64,000 nt of DNA from Sporosarcina sp. FSL W8-0480 (GTDB lineage Bacteria > Bacillota > Bacilli > Bacillales_A > Planococcaceae): assembly GCF_037963765.1 (NCBI RefSeq), contig NZ_CP150166.1:186001-250000 (forward strand), given 5' to 3'. Below the pieces are notes generated by a model, which saw only the letters and a program-made list of their open reading frames with translations, did no database searches and was not told where the DNA came from. Of this stretch, positions 26,519 to 35,365 are shown piece by piece. The position numbers were made by a program, and so were the translations under genes. Positions within the stretch are counted from its first letter, which is position 1. Each line of letters begins with the position of its first letter.

Positions 26519-28729
26519 TTATTTTGTTGGCACTGTCACAGTCACTTTGAATAAATCGCCGTCGAGTTCGATTTTCATAGTACCTTGATGCATATCGACG
26601 ATTGATTGTGCAATAGCAAGACCAAGGCCAGAGCCATCGGTATGACGTGATGCATCTGCACGTTTGAAACGTTCAAAAAGTTCATCGATATTTTCGCCAA
26701 GTTCGTATTTAGTAATGTTTTTAACGACAAATTCTGCTGAGTCTCCCATTTTTCGGAGTGTCACATAAACACGAGTTCCTGGAAGTGAATATTTAACCGC
26801 ATTGACAATCAAGTTATCTAAAACGCGCCACCATCTTTGGCCGTCCACATGTGCAATAAGACTTTCTTCAGGCAATGTCGTCCGAAAATCGAGGCCGGAT
26901 TCCGCGATTCTGTTTGCATGTTCGGCAAGTGCCTGTTGCAGCAATTGCGTTAAATCGACACGTTGCTTGTGGAGTTCAAGATTGCCGCTCGTCATTTTCG
27001 ACACTTCGAATAAATCCTCGATGAGCGTTTTTAAACGCTGTGATTTTTTATCAAGAATGTCAACATATTTCGCACGTTCTTCCGGAGTGATGTTTTCATC
27101 CTTTAGCAGATCTGTATATGTGATGATCGATGTCAGTGGTGTGCGAAGGTCATGGCTAACATTCGTGATTAATTCTGTTTTCAACCGTTCGCTTTTCGCC
27201 TGTTCGGTCATGGAAATCCGAACACCTTCACGGAGATTGTTCAAGTTTCTCGCATGATCAGCAAGCGGGGAGCGACCTACCACTTTTATGTCTTCGTTCA
27301 ATTGTCCTGCCGCGATTCTTTCCGTTGCGACGAAGATCCGGTTTAAGTACGCCATACGTCTAAAATAGATAAATAGCGCAGGTAGACCTAAGAACGCAAC
27401 ACAGAACGCATAAATGATGAATAAAGCATCGTCAATGAACGCAGCAACAAACCCATTACCCGCAAGGAAAAAGCCGATAAGCAGGAAGAATGTTTGCACA
27501 CCGATAGTTTGTTTGAGGAAAACCTCTTGCACCGCTTTAATGAATCGAAGTGTGTAGCTATCCTTGAAATCCGCTTCGAAAGTTTCTTTCTTCTTATAAC
27601 GTTCTATACTATTTACAATTTGGAAGACTAAAAATGCTGTCATGAACACTCCAAATAGGACGAAAACGATAAGCGACACAACCCATCTGTCCAATCGTTG
27701 GTACATAAAATGATTCAGCAGATTGAAAGATTCGCTGTCGATATAACCGACTAAAACCAATGCAGATAGTAGCATGAACATCGCCTTCGCATCAATTTTG
27801 ATATTAGCATATCGAATTGCAAAATCCGTTTCCGTCACCCACTCTTTTTTAAACTTCATTACAGTAAATAATGCGATGAGCGATAAGACGCCAAGGAGCC
27901 AGAAGGCATACATGCCATATTTGCCTTTTTTGAAATCTTTATATTGATAATACAAAGCCCCGCCTTTTTCTACACTTTTTCGCGGTATGAGGATTTCACC
28001 TTCAAATGATTTTACTGGGTTTGCCATATTCATGATATCTTCGTTTGAAATACGGGCTTCCGAATCTTTATATGAAATGGATGACCAATCCCCGTTTGCA
28101 TAACTCTTAGGCAATGAACTTGCCTTAAAGTACCCGTTTGACGCGTCAAACTTCCTCTTATAAACTGCACTTGTGAATTCGTCCCCAACCGAAAATGTTT
28201 CACCTGTCTCGATGTCTGTTAAATTATAGATAACTGGTAGTGAGAATGAATTCCTATTGATTTCATTTAAAAATTGGTCTAACGCTCTTTCTTTCTCTTT
28301 TCGGATTTTCGCCTCAACATGGGCGTCATCCGAGAAGTTCTTCTTTATGTCTTCGATTTTGGCATCCCGTTCTGCGATCAATGCCTCTCTTACCACTTCG
28401 TCCTTATCTTCCCTTGCATCGAAAATCCTTTGAGCGTATTGCTCTTGGATGCTTGCAAGTTGGTCCGCCAAAGAGCCATAATACGTCCGATGATCCTCAA
28501 TTTCGCGCGGAGAGACGGTAATCTTTTTCTTCGCTTCTTCCCGGTCGATTGGATTCAAAACGGTAGGACCAATATAATCGTAAAACTCTTCAAGCCTCCA
28601 CTTTAGGTCGTCGGAATCGGAAAAATCCTTTCCGATTATATTGTGGCCCTGTCTATTTATTGAAAAGGCCGTAAGTAAAACAATCGTTACGAGTGCAGCC
28701 CATACGAATAAAAGCGATTTGTTTTTCAT
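26519..28729 (-). CDS. Large sensor histidine kinase
   Basis: 736 residues. Signal-anchor helix at about 6-24, then an extracellular domain of some 240 residues with a long charged coiled-coil segment (about 85-150). A cluster of five or six helices follows (about 275-460), then a HAMP-like linker (RIAAGQLNEDIKVVG), HisKA with NVSHDLRTPLTSIITYTDLL and HATPase with LDNLIVNAVKYS and GSGLGLAIAQSIV. The ATG overlaps the stop of a 59-residue membrane protein (TAATG). The signal is not known; the kinase half resembles VanS/WalK-type enzymes. Confidence 0.88.
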   Translation of the reverse strand: MKNKSLLFVWAALVTIVLLTAFSINRQGHNIIGKDFSDSDDLKWRLEEFYDYIGPTVLNPIDREEAKKKITVSPREIEDHRTYYGSLADQLASIQEQYAQRIFDAREDKDEVVREALIAERDAKIEDIKKNFSDDAHVEAKIRKEKERALDQFLNEINRNSFSLPVIYNLTDIETGETFSVGDEFTSAVYKRKFDASNGYFKASSLPKSYANGDWSSISYKDSEARISNEDIMNMANPVKSFEGEILIPRKSVEKGGALYYQYKDFKKGKYGMYAFWLLGVLSLIALFTVMKFKKEWVTETDFAIRYANIKIDAKAMFMLLSALVLVGYIDSESFNLLNHFMYQRLDRWVVSLIVFVLFGVFMTAFLVFQIVNSIERYKKKETFEADFKDSYTLRFIKAVQEVFLKQTIGVQTFFLLIGFFLAGNGFVAAFIDDALFIIYAFCVAFLGLPALFIYFRRMAYLNRIFVATERIAAGQLNEDIKVVGRSPLADHARNLNNLREGVRISMTEQAKSERLKTELITNVSHDLRTPLTSIITYTDLLKDENITPEERAKYVDILDKKSQRLKTLIEDLFEVSKMTSGNLELHKQRVDLTQLLQQALAEHANRIAESGLDFRTTLPEESLIAHVDGQRWWRVLDNLIVNAVKYSLPGTRVYVTLRKMGDSAEFVVKNITKYELGENIDELFERFKRADASRHTDGSGLGLAIAQSIVDMHQGTMKIELDGDLFKVTVTVPTK

Positions 28730-28908
28730 TAGGCAACGCCTCCTTTAATAATTCTTGAAAAATAGGCGATTGCCCGAGTCGAGCGTTCCCAACCGTTTTG
28801 GGCAAGTTCGAAGACAAGCGGAAAACAATACCCGATGCTGATTACGGCGATGCAGATGGAGATAATAGACAGTAAAATGCTCCAGTCACTTCTCGATTTT
28901 GTAGCCAA
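28729..28908 (-). CDS. 59-residue membrane protein between regulator and kinase
   Basis: A short frame starting at TTG 28908, nine bases after AAAGGTGG. It overlaps the last 23 bases of the response-regulator gene in another frame and ends at TAATG, sharing one base with the kinase start. The product opens MATKSRSDW, then one hydrophobic helix (SILLSIISICIAVISIGYCF, about 10-29) and a basic amphipathic tail that ends in IIKGGVA. Gap-free packing on both sides argues that it is real and co-expressed. A role as accessory factor for the kinase is a guess. Confidence 0.65.
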   Translation of the reverse strand: MATKSRSDWSILLSIISICIAVISIGYCFPLVFELAQNGWERSTRAIAYFSRIIKGGVA

Positions 28909-29575
28909 TTCCCCACACCACCTTTACGTACCTTGGATTTTTCGGATCCGCTTCTATTTTTTCACGGATTTTACGGATATGGACAGCGACGATATTTTCC
29001 GCATTGTACGCCTCTTCATTCCACACACGTTCGTATATTTCATTTATTGAAAACACACGACCAGCATTTTTCATAAGCAATTCCGTAATCTTATATTCAA
29101 TCGGCGTCAGTTTTACAGGCTTTCCGTCGACCGATAATTCCTTTGCATCTTCATCAAGAACAAGCCCATCAATCTGGACCTTTTTCTGACCATCATATGT
29201 GCCCAATTGAACATATCTTCTTAGCTGCGATTTGACGCGAGCCATCAACTCTAACGGGTGGAAAGGTTTCGTCACATAATCATCCGCTCCAACGGACAAT
29301 CCATGGATCTTATCCGAATCCTCCACCTTTGCGCTCAGCATGATGATTGGAATGTTCTGCGCCTCCCTGATTTTGAACGTCGCTGTAATCCCATCCATAT
29401 TTGGCATCATAATATCGAGGATGAGCAGATGGATTTCATTCGTGGCAAGCAAGTCAAGCGCCTCTTTCCCATCCGCAGCTTTCAAGACATCATACCCATC
29501 GTTTCTCAGATAAATCTCAATCCCATCGCGGATCTCCTTATCATCATCCGCCACAAGCACCGTGAACTTCGCCAT
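28886..29575 (-). CDS. OmpR-family response regulator
   Basis: 229 residues. Receiver with VADDDKEIRDG, acceptor Asp in LLILDIMMPNMDG and VTKPFHPLEL; winged-helix output with KLTPIEYKITELL and HIRKIREKIE. GAGGTG lies seven bases before the ATG at 29575. First gene of a three-gene operon with a small membrane protein and the large kinase. It resembles VanR-type regulators, but the target genes are not evident here. Confidence 0.9.
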   Translation of the reverse strand: MAKFTVLVADDDKEIRDGIEIYLRNDGYDVLKAADGKEALDLLATNEIHLLILDIMMPNMDGITATFKIREAQNIPIIMLSAKVEDSDKIHGLSVGADDYVTKPFHPLELMARVKSQLRRYVQLGTYDGQKKVQIDGLVLDEDAKELSVDGKPVKLTPIEYKITELLMKNAGRVFSINEIYERVWNEEAYNAENIVAVHIRKIREKIEADPKNPRYVKVVWGIGYKIEK

Positions 29576-29707
29576 CATCCGCACCTCACTTTCCTCTATG
29601 ATACCAATTGTAGTGGTTAAATCTTAACATTCCATAAGGAGAATTATGAAGAAATTCTTAAGATGGAGGGTGGTCGGCTTCAGAATTTGTGTTTTTATGG
29701 CTGAGTT

Positions 29708-29768
29708 GTGATAAATCGCGGCTAAGCGGTGATAAACATTGATTTAGTGGTGATAAAAGGGTGATAAA
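29708..29768 (-). repeat. 21-bp periodic array, core TTTATCAC (minus strand), 3-4 units
   Basis: On the plus strand, GTGATAAA at 29708, 29729, 29750 and 29761; the first three are exactly 21 bp apart, the fourth 11. Read on the minus strand the core is TTTATCAC, the same family as 11776 and 58846. It occupies the divergent region between the response regulator and the small gene at 30039. Confidence 0.75.
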
Positions 29769-29835
29769 CTTTTGTCTACTTGGAATGTTGATGATTTTGC
29801 ATGGAATTCCTTTTAAAATCGCTATTTTTATGAGC

Positions 29836-29940
29836 ATCGGTGGTAAATGTCCACGAATCGGTGGTAAAACCCTGAGCATCGGTGGTAAACTTCCTCAAAT
29901 CGGTGGTTAACCCGTGAACATCGGTGGTAAACGACCGCCA
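29836..29940 (-). repeat. 21-bp periodic array, core TTTACCACCGAT (minus strand), 5 units
   Basis: On the plus strand, ATCGGTGGTAAA at 29836, 29857, 29878, 29899 and 29920, each 21 bp apart, with nine variable bases after each core. It is a one-base variant of the neighbouring TTTATCACC core. Together the two arrays fill most of the 460 bp between 29576 and 30038; no gene is seen there. Confidence 0.9.
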
Positions 29941-30038
29941 AGCCCGTGGAAACAACCTACAAGTCGGCAGTTCATCCACAAACCGAATAATCCACCTCAA
30001 AATGAACATGCTTTTCATATACCGGGAGGTGAACTGTT

Positions 30039-30218
30039 ATGACGAAAGACAAAGAGAAGAAAATAAAAAAAGGCAACACGCTCGATCGTGAGGAATTCGG
30101 TTATGGCTTTGACATCAGCCCTGAAGATATGGGCGTGATTGGAAAGAACAACAACGTGAAGAATAAAAACAACAAGAAAAAAGCCAATGATGAACAACGC
30201 CCACCTACCAATTGGTAA
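30039..30218 (+). CDS. 59-residue charged protein, unknown function
   Basis: ATG at 30039 follows GGGAGGTG at a good distance. The product opens MTKDKEKKIKKGNTLDREEF, continues with a central GYGFDISPEDMGVIG motif and ends in an Asn/Lys-rich tail closing QRPPTNW. No membrane helix. The clear ribosome site and biased composition argue for a real small gene, upstream of and separate from the metG T-box. I do not recognise a family. Confidence 0.6.
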   Translation: MTKDKEKKIKKGNTLDREEFGYGFDISPEDMGVIGKNNNVKNKNNKKKANDEQRPPTNW

Positions 30219-30224
30219 TCATTG

Positions 30225-30253
30225 TTGACTTTTTTGAATAAAGTAACTATACT
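30225..30253 (+). promoter_or_regulatory. Promoter of the metG T-box leader
   Basis: TTGACT, 17 bp, TATACT, a strong vegetative-type promoter. Transcription would start near 30260 and run into the T-box leader. Confidence 0.8.
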
Positions 30254-30259
30254 CATCAC

Positions 30260-30556
30260 AACTACATCTTACAAAGGCAATGAGAGGGAAAAGTAAAAAG
30301 CGGATGTCGCATAGAGAGCTTCTGACGGTGGAAATGAAGCGGACGAAACTTTTGAACATGATCCTTGAGCCTCGTACTGAACGTCTTCGGACTAGTAGGA
30401 TGCGACGAGTTGGCACTTGTTATCCTCGCCAAAGTATAACGCTTTTTTGGCGCGTACTTTTGGAGACAATTAGTGTGAACTAATTGTGCAGTAAGGTGGT
30501 ACCACGGGTAAATGAACCCCGTCCTTATCGATTTTTATCGATGAGGGCGGGGTTTT
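30260..30556 (+). promoter_or_regulatory. T-box riboswitch, Met specifier
   Basis: A classic T-box leader. AGTA and GAGAG elements of stem I lie near 30290-30320. The specifier ATG (30358-30360) is in the context TTTGAACATGATCC. The 14-base T-box AAGGTGGTACCACG is at 30493-30506. The terminator pairs AACCCCGTCC with GGGCGGGGTT before a T-run (30515-30556). Uncharged tRNA-Met would promote read-through into metG. Confidence 0.95.
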
Positions 30557-30574
30557 TTATTTTCCTGGAAGGGA

Positions 30575-30734
30575 TATGCGCTAATTGGTTCGTTTATGCG
30601 TGTCTGGTGGAAGTTATGCGTATGTATCGGCGTTTATGCGTGTCTAACAGTAGTTATGCGCGAGTTGGTGATTTTATGCTTGTTTAGGTGAGGGTATGCG
30701 CGGGGCAAGGCTTTTATGCGTTTTAGGATGAGAT
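30575..30734 (+). repeat. 20-bp periodic array, core TATGCGT (8 units)
   Basis: TATGCG-type cores start at 30575, 30595, 30615, 30635, 30655, 30675, 30695 and 30715, exactly 20 bp apart, with variable remainders. Same core and step as the array at 4704. Unusually, it lies inside the metG leader, after the T-box terminator and before the start codon. Confidence 0.92.
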
Positions 30735-30766
30735 TCTATATTTATTAGATTAAAGGGGAGAATGAA

Positions 30767-32404
30767 ATGGCTGTTTTTATTGGCGGGGCTTGGCCGTATG
30801 CGAATGGTTCGCTGCATCTTGGGCATATTGCGGCATTGTTGCCGGGGGATATTTTGGCGAGATACTATCGGTTGAAGGGCGAGAAAGTTCTTTATGTTTC
30901 GGGTAGCGATTGTAATGGTACGCCGATTTCGATTCGAGCGAATGCGGAAGGAGTGTCTGTGAAGGATATTGCTGACCTCTATCACACCGAGTTTGTCGTC
31001 AGCTTTTTGAAATTAGGATTTTCATATGATCTTTATACACGGACGGATGGGTCATTCCATCATGAAGTGGTCCGTGAAGTTTTTCTTAAGCTATTGGAGC
31101 GCGGGTTTATATACAAAAAGGAAATGGACCAGACGTACTGTGAGTTTGATGAACGTTTTCTACCGGATCGTTTCGTCGAAGGAACTTGTCCGAATTGTGG
31201 AAGCGAGGCGCGGGGCGATCAATGTGATAGCTGCGGTTCCATTTTAGATCCGTTAGACTTGATTAATCGATCTTGCAAGCTATGCGGCAAGGAGCCGACT
31301 GTGCGAAAGACGGAGCATTTTTATTTCAAATTAAGTGAATTCCAAAACCAGCTTGAATCGTTTGTGGCAAGTGCGGATAAAGATGGAAGATGGCGTGAAA
31401 ATGCGATTCACCAGTCTGAGCGGTATTTACATGAAGGTCTACATGACCGAGCTGTTTCAAGGGACTTGGAAAACGGTGTCAACGTGCCGGTCGTAGGTTA
31501 CGAGGATAAGAAGATTTACGTGTGGATTGAGGCAGTGACGGGCTATTATTCCGCAAGCCGGGAATGGGCCATGTTGAACCGAACCGAAATCGATAGGTTT
31601 TGGGATGAGGACACGGTCGCCTACTATGTCCACGGTAAAGATAATATCCCCTTTCACACAATCATTTGGCCTGCCATCCTTATGGGAATCGGCAAGGAAA
31701 AGGCGGTGCCGACTCATGTTATCTCGAACGAGTACTTGACGTTGGAGAAGCGAAAGTTGTCGACAAGCCAAAACTGGGCAGTGTGGGTGCCGGATATTTT
31801 GGATCGATATCATCCAGATTCGGTAAGGTACTTTTTGACTGCGAATGCTCCCGAAAACAGAGACGCTGATTTTTCTTGGCGCGAATTTATTTATAGCCAT
31901 AACTCGGAATTATTAGGTGCTTACGGGAATTTTGTGAATCGGTCGTTGAGGTTTATCGAGAAATCGTATGGTGGGATTGTCCCTCAGGCGGAAATTAATC
32001 AAGCGATTAAAAATACAGTCGTGGAGCTTTATCATGCTGTCGGCAAGAAAATTGAGGACGGTCATTTCAAAGAAGCGATTGAAACTATATTCAATTTCAT
32101 CCGCGAGGCGAATAAATACTTCGACTCGGAAAAGCCGTGGATTCAAGTGAAGGAGGATGAAGCAGCATGTGAGCGAACCATGGCAACATGCGTCTATATC
32201 ATCGCTAACCTTTCGCAGTTGCTCTCCCCTTTCCTTCCATTTTCGAGTGAGGAAGTGCAGAGCATGTTGAAATTAAGAAAGCCGGAATGGAAAGAAATTG
32301 AGATTCAGGGTTTGAATCTAACGCATGTGAAGCCATTGTTCGAAAGGATAGATGTAGGACAGATTGATACGGAGGTTGCGAATCTGATAAGCCAATCTTC
32401 CTAA
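30767..32404 (+). CDS. metG: Methionyl-tRNA synthetase (zinc-knuckle type, no C-terminal tRNA-binding domain)
   Basis: Charges tRNA-Met with methionine. 545 residues. HIGH motif as HLGH (17-20), KMSKS as KLSTS (330-334), and a double zinc knuckle (Cys141, 144, 153, 156 and 170, 173). The C-terminal EMAP/Arc1p domain of the housekeeping Bacillus enzyme (about 650 residues) is missing. This and T-box control suggest a second, inducible MetRS of the MetRS2 kind, some of which give resistance to MetRS inhibitors. Whether another metG exists elsewhere cannot be seen. AAAGGGGAG precedes the ATG. Confidence 0.92.
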   Translation: MAVFIGGAWPYANGSLHLGHIAALLPGDILARYYRLKGEKVLYVSGSDCNGTPISIRANAEGVSVKDIADLYHTEFVVSFLKLGFSYDLYTRTDGSFHHEVVREVFLKLLERGFIYKKEMDQTYCEFDERFLPDRFVEGTCPNCGSEARGDQCDSCGSILDPLDLINRSCKLCGKEPTVRKTEHFYFKLSEFQNQLESFVASADKDGRWRENAIHQSERYLHEGLHDRAVSRDLENGVNVPVVGYEDKKIYVWIEAVTGYYSASREWAMLNRTEIDRFWDEDTVAYYVHGKDNIPFHTIIWPAILMGIGKEKAVPTHVISNEYLTLEKRKLSTSQNWAVWVPDILDRYHPDSVRYFLTANAPENRDADFSWREFIYSHNSELLGAYGNFVNRSLRFIEKSYGGIVPQAEINQAIKNTVVELYHAVGKKIEDGHFKEAIETIFNFIREANKYFDSEKPWIQVKEDEAACERTMATCVYIIANLSQLLSPFLPFSSEEVQSMLKLRKPEWKEIEIQGLNLTHVKPLFERIDVGQIDTEVANLISQSS

Positions 32405-32411
32405 TACGCCG

Positions 32412-32440
32412 GGCCACAATACAATTCTTCATTTGTGGCC
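32412..32440. terminator. Terminator after metG
   Basis: GGCCACAA pairs with TTGTGGCC around a 13-base loop in the short gap between the converging metG and DUF2200 genes. Confidence 0.75.
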
Positions 32441-32446
32441 TTGCTA

Positions 32447-32797
32447 TTATTTCCGCAAAATCTTCTCCATCGCTTTACCTTTTGCCAACTCATCTATCAG
32501 CTTATCCATATAGCGAATTTCCTGCATCAATGGTTCTTCGATATCTTCAACTCGGACTCCACAGACTACGCCTTTGATTAATTCCCGTGAAGAATTCAAT
32601 TGGGGAGCTTCTCCGAAGAATGTCTCAAAGTCCGTCTTATTTTCAATTATCGCTCCTAATTCTTCTTGGCTGTAACCAGTCAACCAACGGATAATTTCAT
32701 CCACTTCCGATTTCGTCCGGCCTTTTTTCTCCGCTTTTGTAATGTAATGCGGATAGACGCTTGCGAAAGTCATTGTATAGATTCGATGCTTGGTCAT
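32447..32797 (-). CDS. DUF2200-family protein
   Basis: 116 residues, soluble. The whole length matches DUF2200 ([57 protein letters not shown]). Function unknown. Two adjacent ATG codons follow GGGAGG; the second gives the better spacing. Confidence 0.88.
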   Translation of the reverse strand: MTKHRIYTMTFASVYPHYITKAEKKGRTKSEVDEIIRWLTGYSQEELGAIIENKTDFETFFGEAPQLNSSRELIKGVVCGVRVEDIEEPLMQEIRYMDKLIDELAKGKAMEKILRK

Positions 32798-32967
32798 CAT
32801 ATTTCCTCCCTTTAAAAGAACTTGGATTTATGTCACACCATTATATCATTGAATGTTTTATTTCAATAACCTTCATTTTTACAGTTAGGTCGAAAAATTG
32901 ATGATGCAATCCCTCAACTGATTTGAGACAATGGAGGTATGCAGAAAAAAATGGAAGGAGTGACTTC

Positions 32968-33816
32968 GTGAAAGAACGTTTCTTTTGGATTGCGTTAGGT
33001 CTAATTGCAGCGAGTTGGGCGTTTAACTCACTATATGCCCAGTCGAAACAATTGACGGAGCCTATTTTTCTTGACCATTATATTGAAATGACGATGGGTG
33101 ACTATAATTATCTCACTCTCTATTATTTAACAAATAAAAACGACCGTTCTCGTATCAGTCATGTACGCCTTGGAGGTTTGGATGGCTATCCGCAAAATGA
33201 CTTCATATATAATGACAATTCTATATACAACATCGATACATACAGACATCATGTGTTAAGGAGTGTTTCAGTCCGTCTGCAAAACTTTGAAAGTGACTCC
33301 ATGACCGATTTTCACCTTAACGACATGGTTGTCTATTTTTCAAATGGGAGGCATGGCACTTTTTCCATCGGAGAAGTAATTATTCACCCTGAAGGATACT
33401 TTACACAAGTCGAAATGAAATTAGAACAACCATCGGGTGGTAGTAGCAATGACGGTTCCAGTTGGTATTCATTCCAGGCTACTGAACCTTTGAAAATCGA
33501 GAAGATTTCTTTCCCTTTCAATGAACCTATTGAAGAACAATTCAACATTACAATTAGCGGTAGTCAAAAAGACAAATCATTGGAGTCTATTGAGCTTCCG
33601 ATCCATTTAGAAAAAGACAAGCATTTGCCGCTACGAACCAACTTGAAGACTAAAAGTTTTGTGAATCCATTTGCCTTTCCCATTCGTATAAGTGGAACAA
33701 CTGATCAGGGAGAACCTTTTACAAGTTACGCCCATTATCATATGTATCCGTATTTGACGCAAGAAGATGTCAATAGGGTGATCGACAAAAAGTCAAGGAG
33801 GGATTCGGTTGAATAA
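32968..33816 (+). CDS. Membrane-anchored protein, unknown function
   Basis: 282 residues. One N-terminal signal anchor (RFFWIALGLIAASWAFNSLYA), then an extracytoplasmic domain predicted to be beta-rich, with many Tyr, Asn and His. I recognise no family. The start is GTG at 32968, behind AAGGAG; an in-frame ATG 15 codons earlier lacks a ribosome site. The stop overlaps the next gene by eight bases, so the two are translationally coupled. Confidence 0.75.
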   Translation: MKERFFWIALGLIAASWAFNSLYAQSKQLTEPIFLDHYIEMTMGDYNYLTLYYLTNKNDRSRISHVRLGGLDGYPQNDFIYNDNSIYNIDTYRHHVLRSVSVRLQNFESDSMTDFHLNDMVVYFSNGRHGTFSIGEVIIHPEGYFTQVEMKLEQPSGGSSNDGSSWYSFQATEPLKIEKISFPFNEPIEEQFNITISGSQKDKSLESIELPIHLEKDKHLPLRTNLKTKSFVNPFAFPIRISGTTDQGEPFTSYAHYHMYPYLTQEDVNRVIDKKSRRDSVE

Positions 33817-34369
33817 AGCGCTACGCAATATTTTCCGAGGGTATCTCTTCATTTTTCTCGATATTTATATCGTGATTGACCTTTTAATGGACCCTATCGG
33901 TTATTTCTTGATTTACACCGGATGTGCACGGATTGTTGGTGCTTATCCGAATGCGAAAAAAGCAATGACAGTCGCGATGATTGGTGTTGTTGCGTCTTTG
34001 CCTTCCGTTTTCATAAACCTATCGGATCCAGCATTGTCTTTCGGCTGGTCAATCTATGAGAATATCCTTTCAATCCTTAAATTGGTCATTGCGTTTTATT
34101 TATTCCTTGTGTTAATGGAAGTCGCCAAAACGTTTGGCAATGAGGAGCTACACAATCGAACGCGGTCTACTTTTAAATACTTTGTCACCATCCACTTTGC
34201 AATTTTGACAGTTATGTCCTTTTCCATGAATGTATCTGGCGACGGCTGGGTTGCACTTACGGTAATCCTTATAATTGCCGGAGTGTTTATGGATATTCTG
34301 TTTTTATTATTGATCCGCGCTTTTCGAAGGGCTACCCCTGATGAACATCTAATAAGTTATTCTGTTTAA
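33809..34369 (+). CDS. Five- or six-helix membrane protein, unknown function
   Basis: 186 residues starting at TTG 33809 behind AAGGAGG. Hydrophobic segments at about 10-45, 55-70, 80-105, 120-140 and 145-170. No recognisable catalytic motif. It follows a membrane-anchored beta protein (overlap eight bases) and precedes a CPBP protease by 42 bp; the three are probably one operon. Confidence 0.75.
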   Translation: MNKALRNIFRGYLFIFLDIYIVIDLLMDPIGYFLIYTGCARIVGAYPNAKKAMTVAMIGVVASLPSVFINLSDPALSFGWSIYENILSILKLVIAFYLFLVLMEVAKTFGNEELHNRTRSTFKYFVTIHFAILTVMSFSMNVSGDGWVALTVILIIAGVFMDILFLLLIRAFRRATPDEHLISYSV

Positions 34370-34411
34370 CATGGTAATTGGCATAGAGTAAAAGGAATGG
34401 AGGTTAGTCAA

Positions 34412-35302
34412 TTGTTTAAAAACGAAGCAAACCAAGTACGCGCTGGATGGCTAATATTTTTAGCATTCGTCGCGATGTTCATCACGCAGCAAATTTTCGC
34501 GCTCCCTGGTGGAGTCATGTTAGCCTTAGTGGATTTTCCGTTTCAGGACGGATCATTCGACATGGATATTGATGCCGCTTTTGCAAGGCACCCATGGATT
34601 TTCTTATTGACGCAAGGCGGCGGCACGGTCGGCGGAATGCTTGCTACAGTGCTTGTATGGAAATTCGTCAATAAAGGGACATTGCCGCAGCTTGGATTTA
34701 GGGGATCGCTGAGGGATTTATGGTTTGGGCTATTTCTTGGTGCGGCATCGATAGTTGTCATTTTCTTGATTTTATTGGTAACAGGAAATATCAAGATGTT
34801 GAATTCATTCGGGAGTCCTGAGTTTACCGTGTACACCCTGTCCTATCTCCTTTTATTCATCTTGGTCGGCTTCTTTGAAGAGATGTTTTTCCGGGGATAT
34901 GTCATGTCAACGATGCAACGGCGAGGAAATCCGAAGTGGCTTATTTATGTAATTTCGGCAGTGATTTTCAGTCTTGTCCATGGCATGAATCCGAATGTAA
35001 GTGTTCTTGGACTGGTCAATATTGCGTTAGTCGGGATTTTATTCGCTTATATGTTTGATGCTACAAATAGTTTATGGCTCCCTATTGGCTATCATATTAC
35101 TTGGAACTACTTCCAAGGGAATGTTTTTGGATTTGCAGTGAGTGGAACTACACCGTACGGGATTTATAATGTATCGGTGGAAAATGGAAATTCATTATTG
35201 ACAGGCGGAGCGTTTGGGCTTGAAGGTGGCCTTTTGGCAACTTTGCTTATAGTTTTAGGATTCTTTGCGACGAGATTGTATGTGAGGATGAAGGCTGAGT
35301 AA
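34412..35302 (+). CDS. CPBP-family intramembrane metalloprotease
   Basis: 296 residues with seven or eight helices. CPBP motifs: VGFFEEMFFRGYVMS (paired Glu, Arg), IFSLVHGMNPN and LPIGYHITWNYFQG. TTG start at 34412, eight bases after GGAGG; the ATG five codons upstream abuts an AAAGGA and is less likely. Substrate unknown. Last gene before a short repeat remnant and a terminator. Confidence 0.85.
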   Translation: MFKNEANQVRAGWLIFLAFVAMFITQQIFALPGGVMLALVDFPFQDGSFDMDIDAAFARHPWIFLLTQGGGTVGGMLATVLVWKFVNKGTLPQLGFRGSLRDLWFGLFLGAASIVVIFLILLVTGNIKMLNSFGSPEFTVYTLSYLLLFILVGFFEEMFFRGYVMSTMQRRGNPKWLIYVISAVIFSLVHGMNPNVSVLGLVNIALVGILFAYMFDATNSLWLPIGYHITWNYFQGNVFGFAVSGTTPYGIYNVSVENGNSLLTGGAFGLEGGLLATLLIVLGFFATRLYVRMKAE

Positions 35303-35308
35303 GGCGTA

Positions 35309-35331
35309 TATGCGTAGTGAGATTTATGCGT
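35309..35331 (+). repeat. Remnant with two TATGCGT cores
   Basis: TATGCGT at 35309 and 35325, 16 bp apart rather than 20, between the CPBP stop codon and its terminator. Same core as the arrays at 4704 and 30575, and again on the transcribed sense strand. Another lone copy lies at 38465. Confidence 0.5.
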
Positions 35332-35335
35332 TTTT

Positions 35336-35365
35336 AAGGCTGCCTAATTGAGGGCAGCCTTTTCT
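35336..35365. terminator. Terminator between CPBP and EamA genes
   Basis: AAGGCTGCC pairs with GGCAGCCTT, followed by T-rich sequence on the plus strand; it overlaps the 3' end of the EamA gene. Confidence 0.85.

Noticed and set aside
29646..29711. Small plus-strand frame (21 codons) starting MKKFLRW behind AAGGAG
   Set aside because: The ribosome site is good, but the peptide is very short, runs into the repeat array and shows no conserved character; probably chance.
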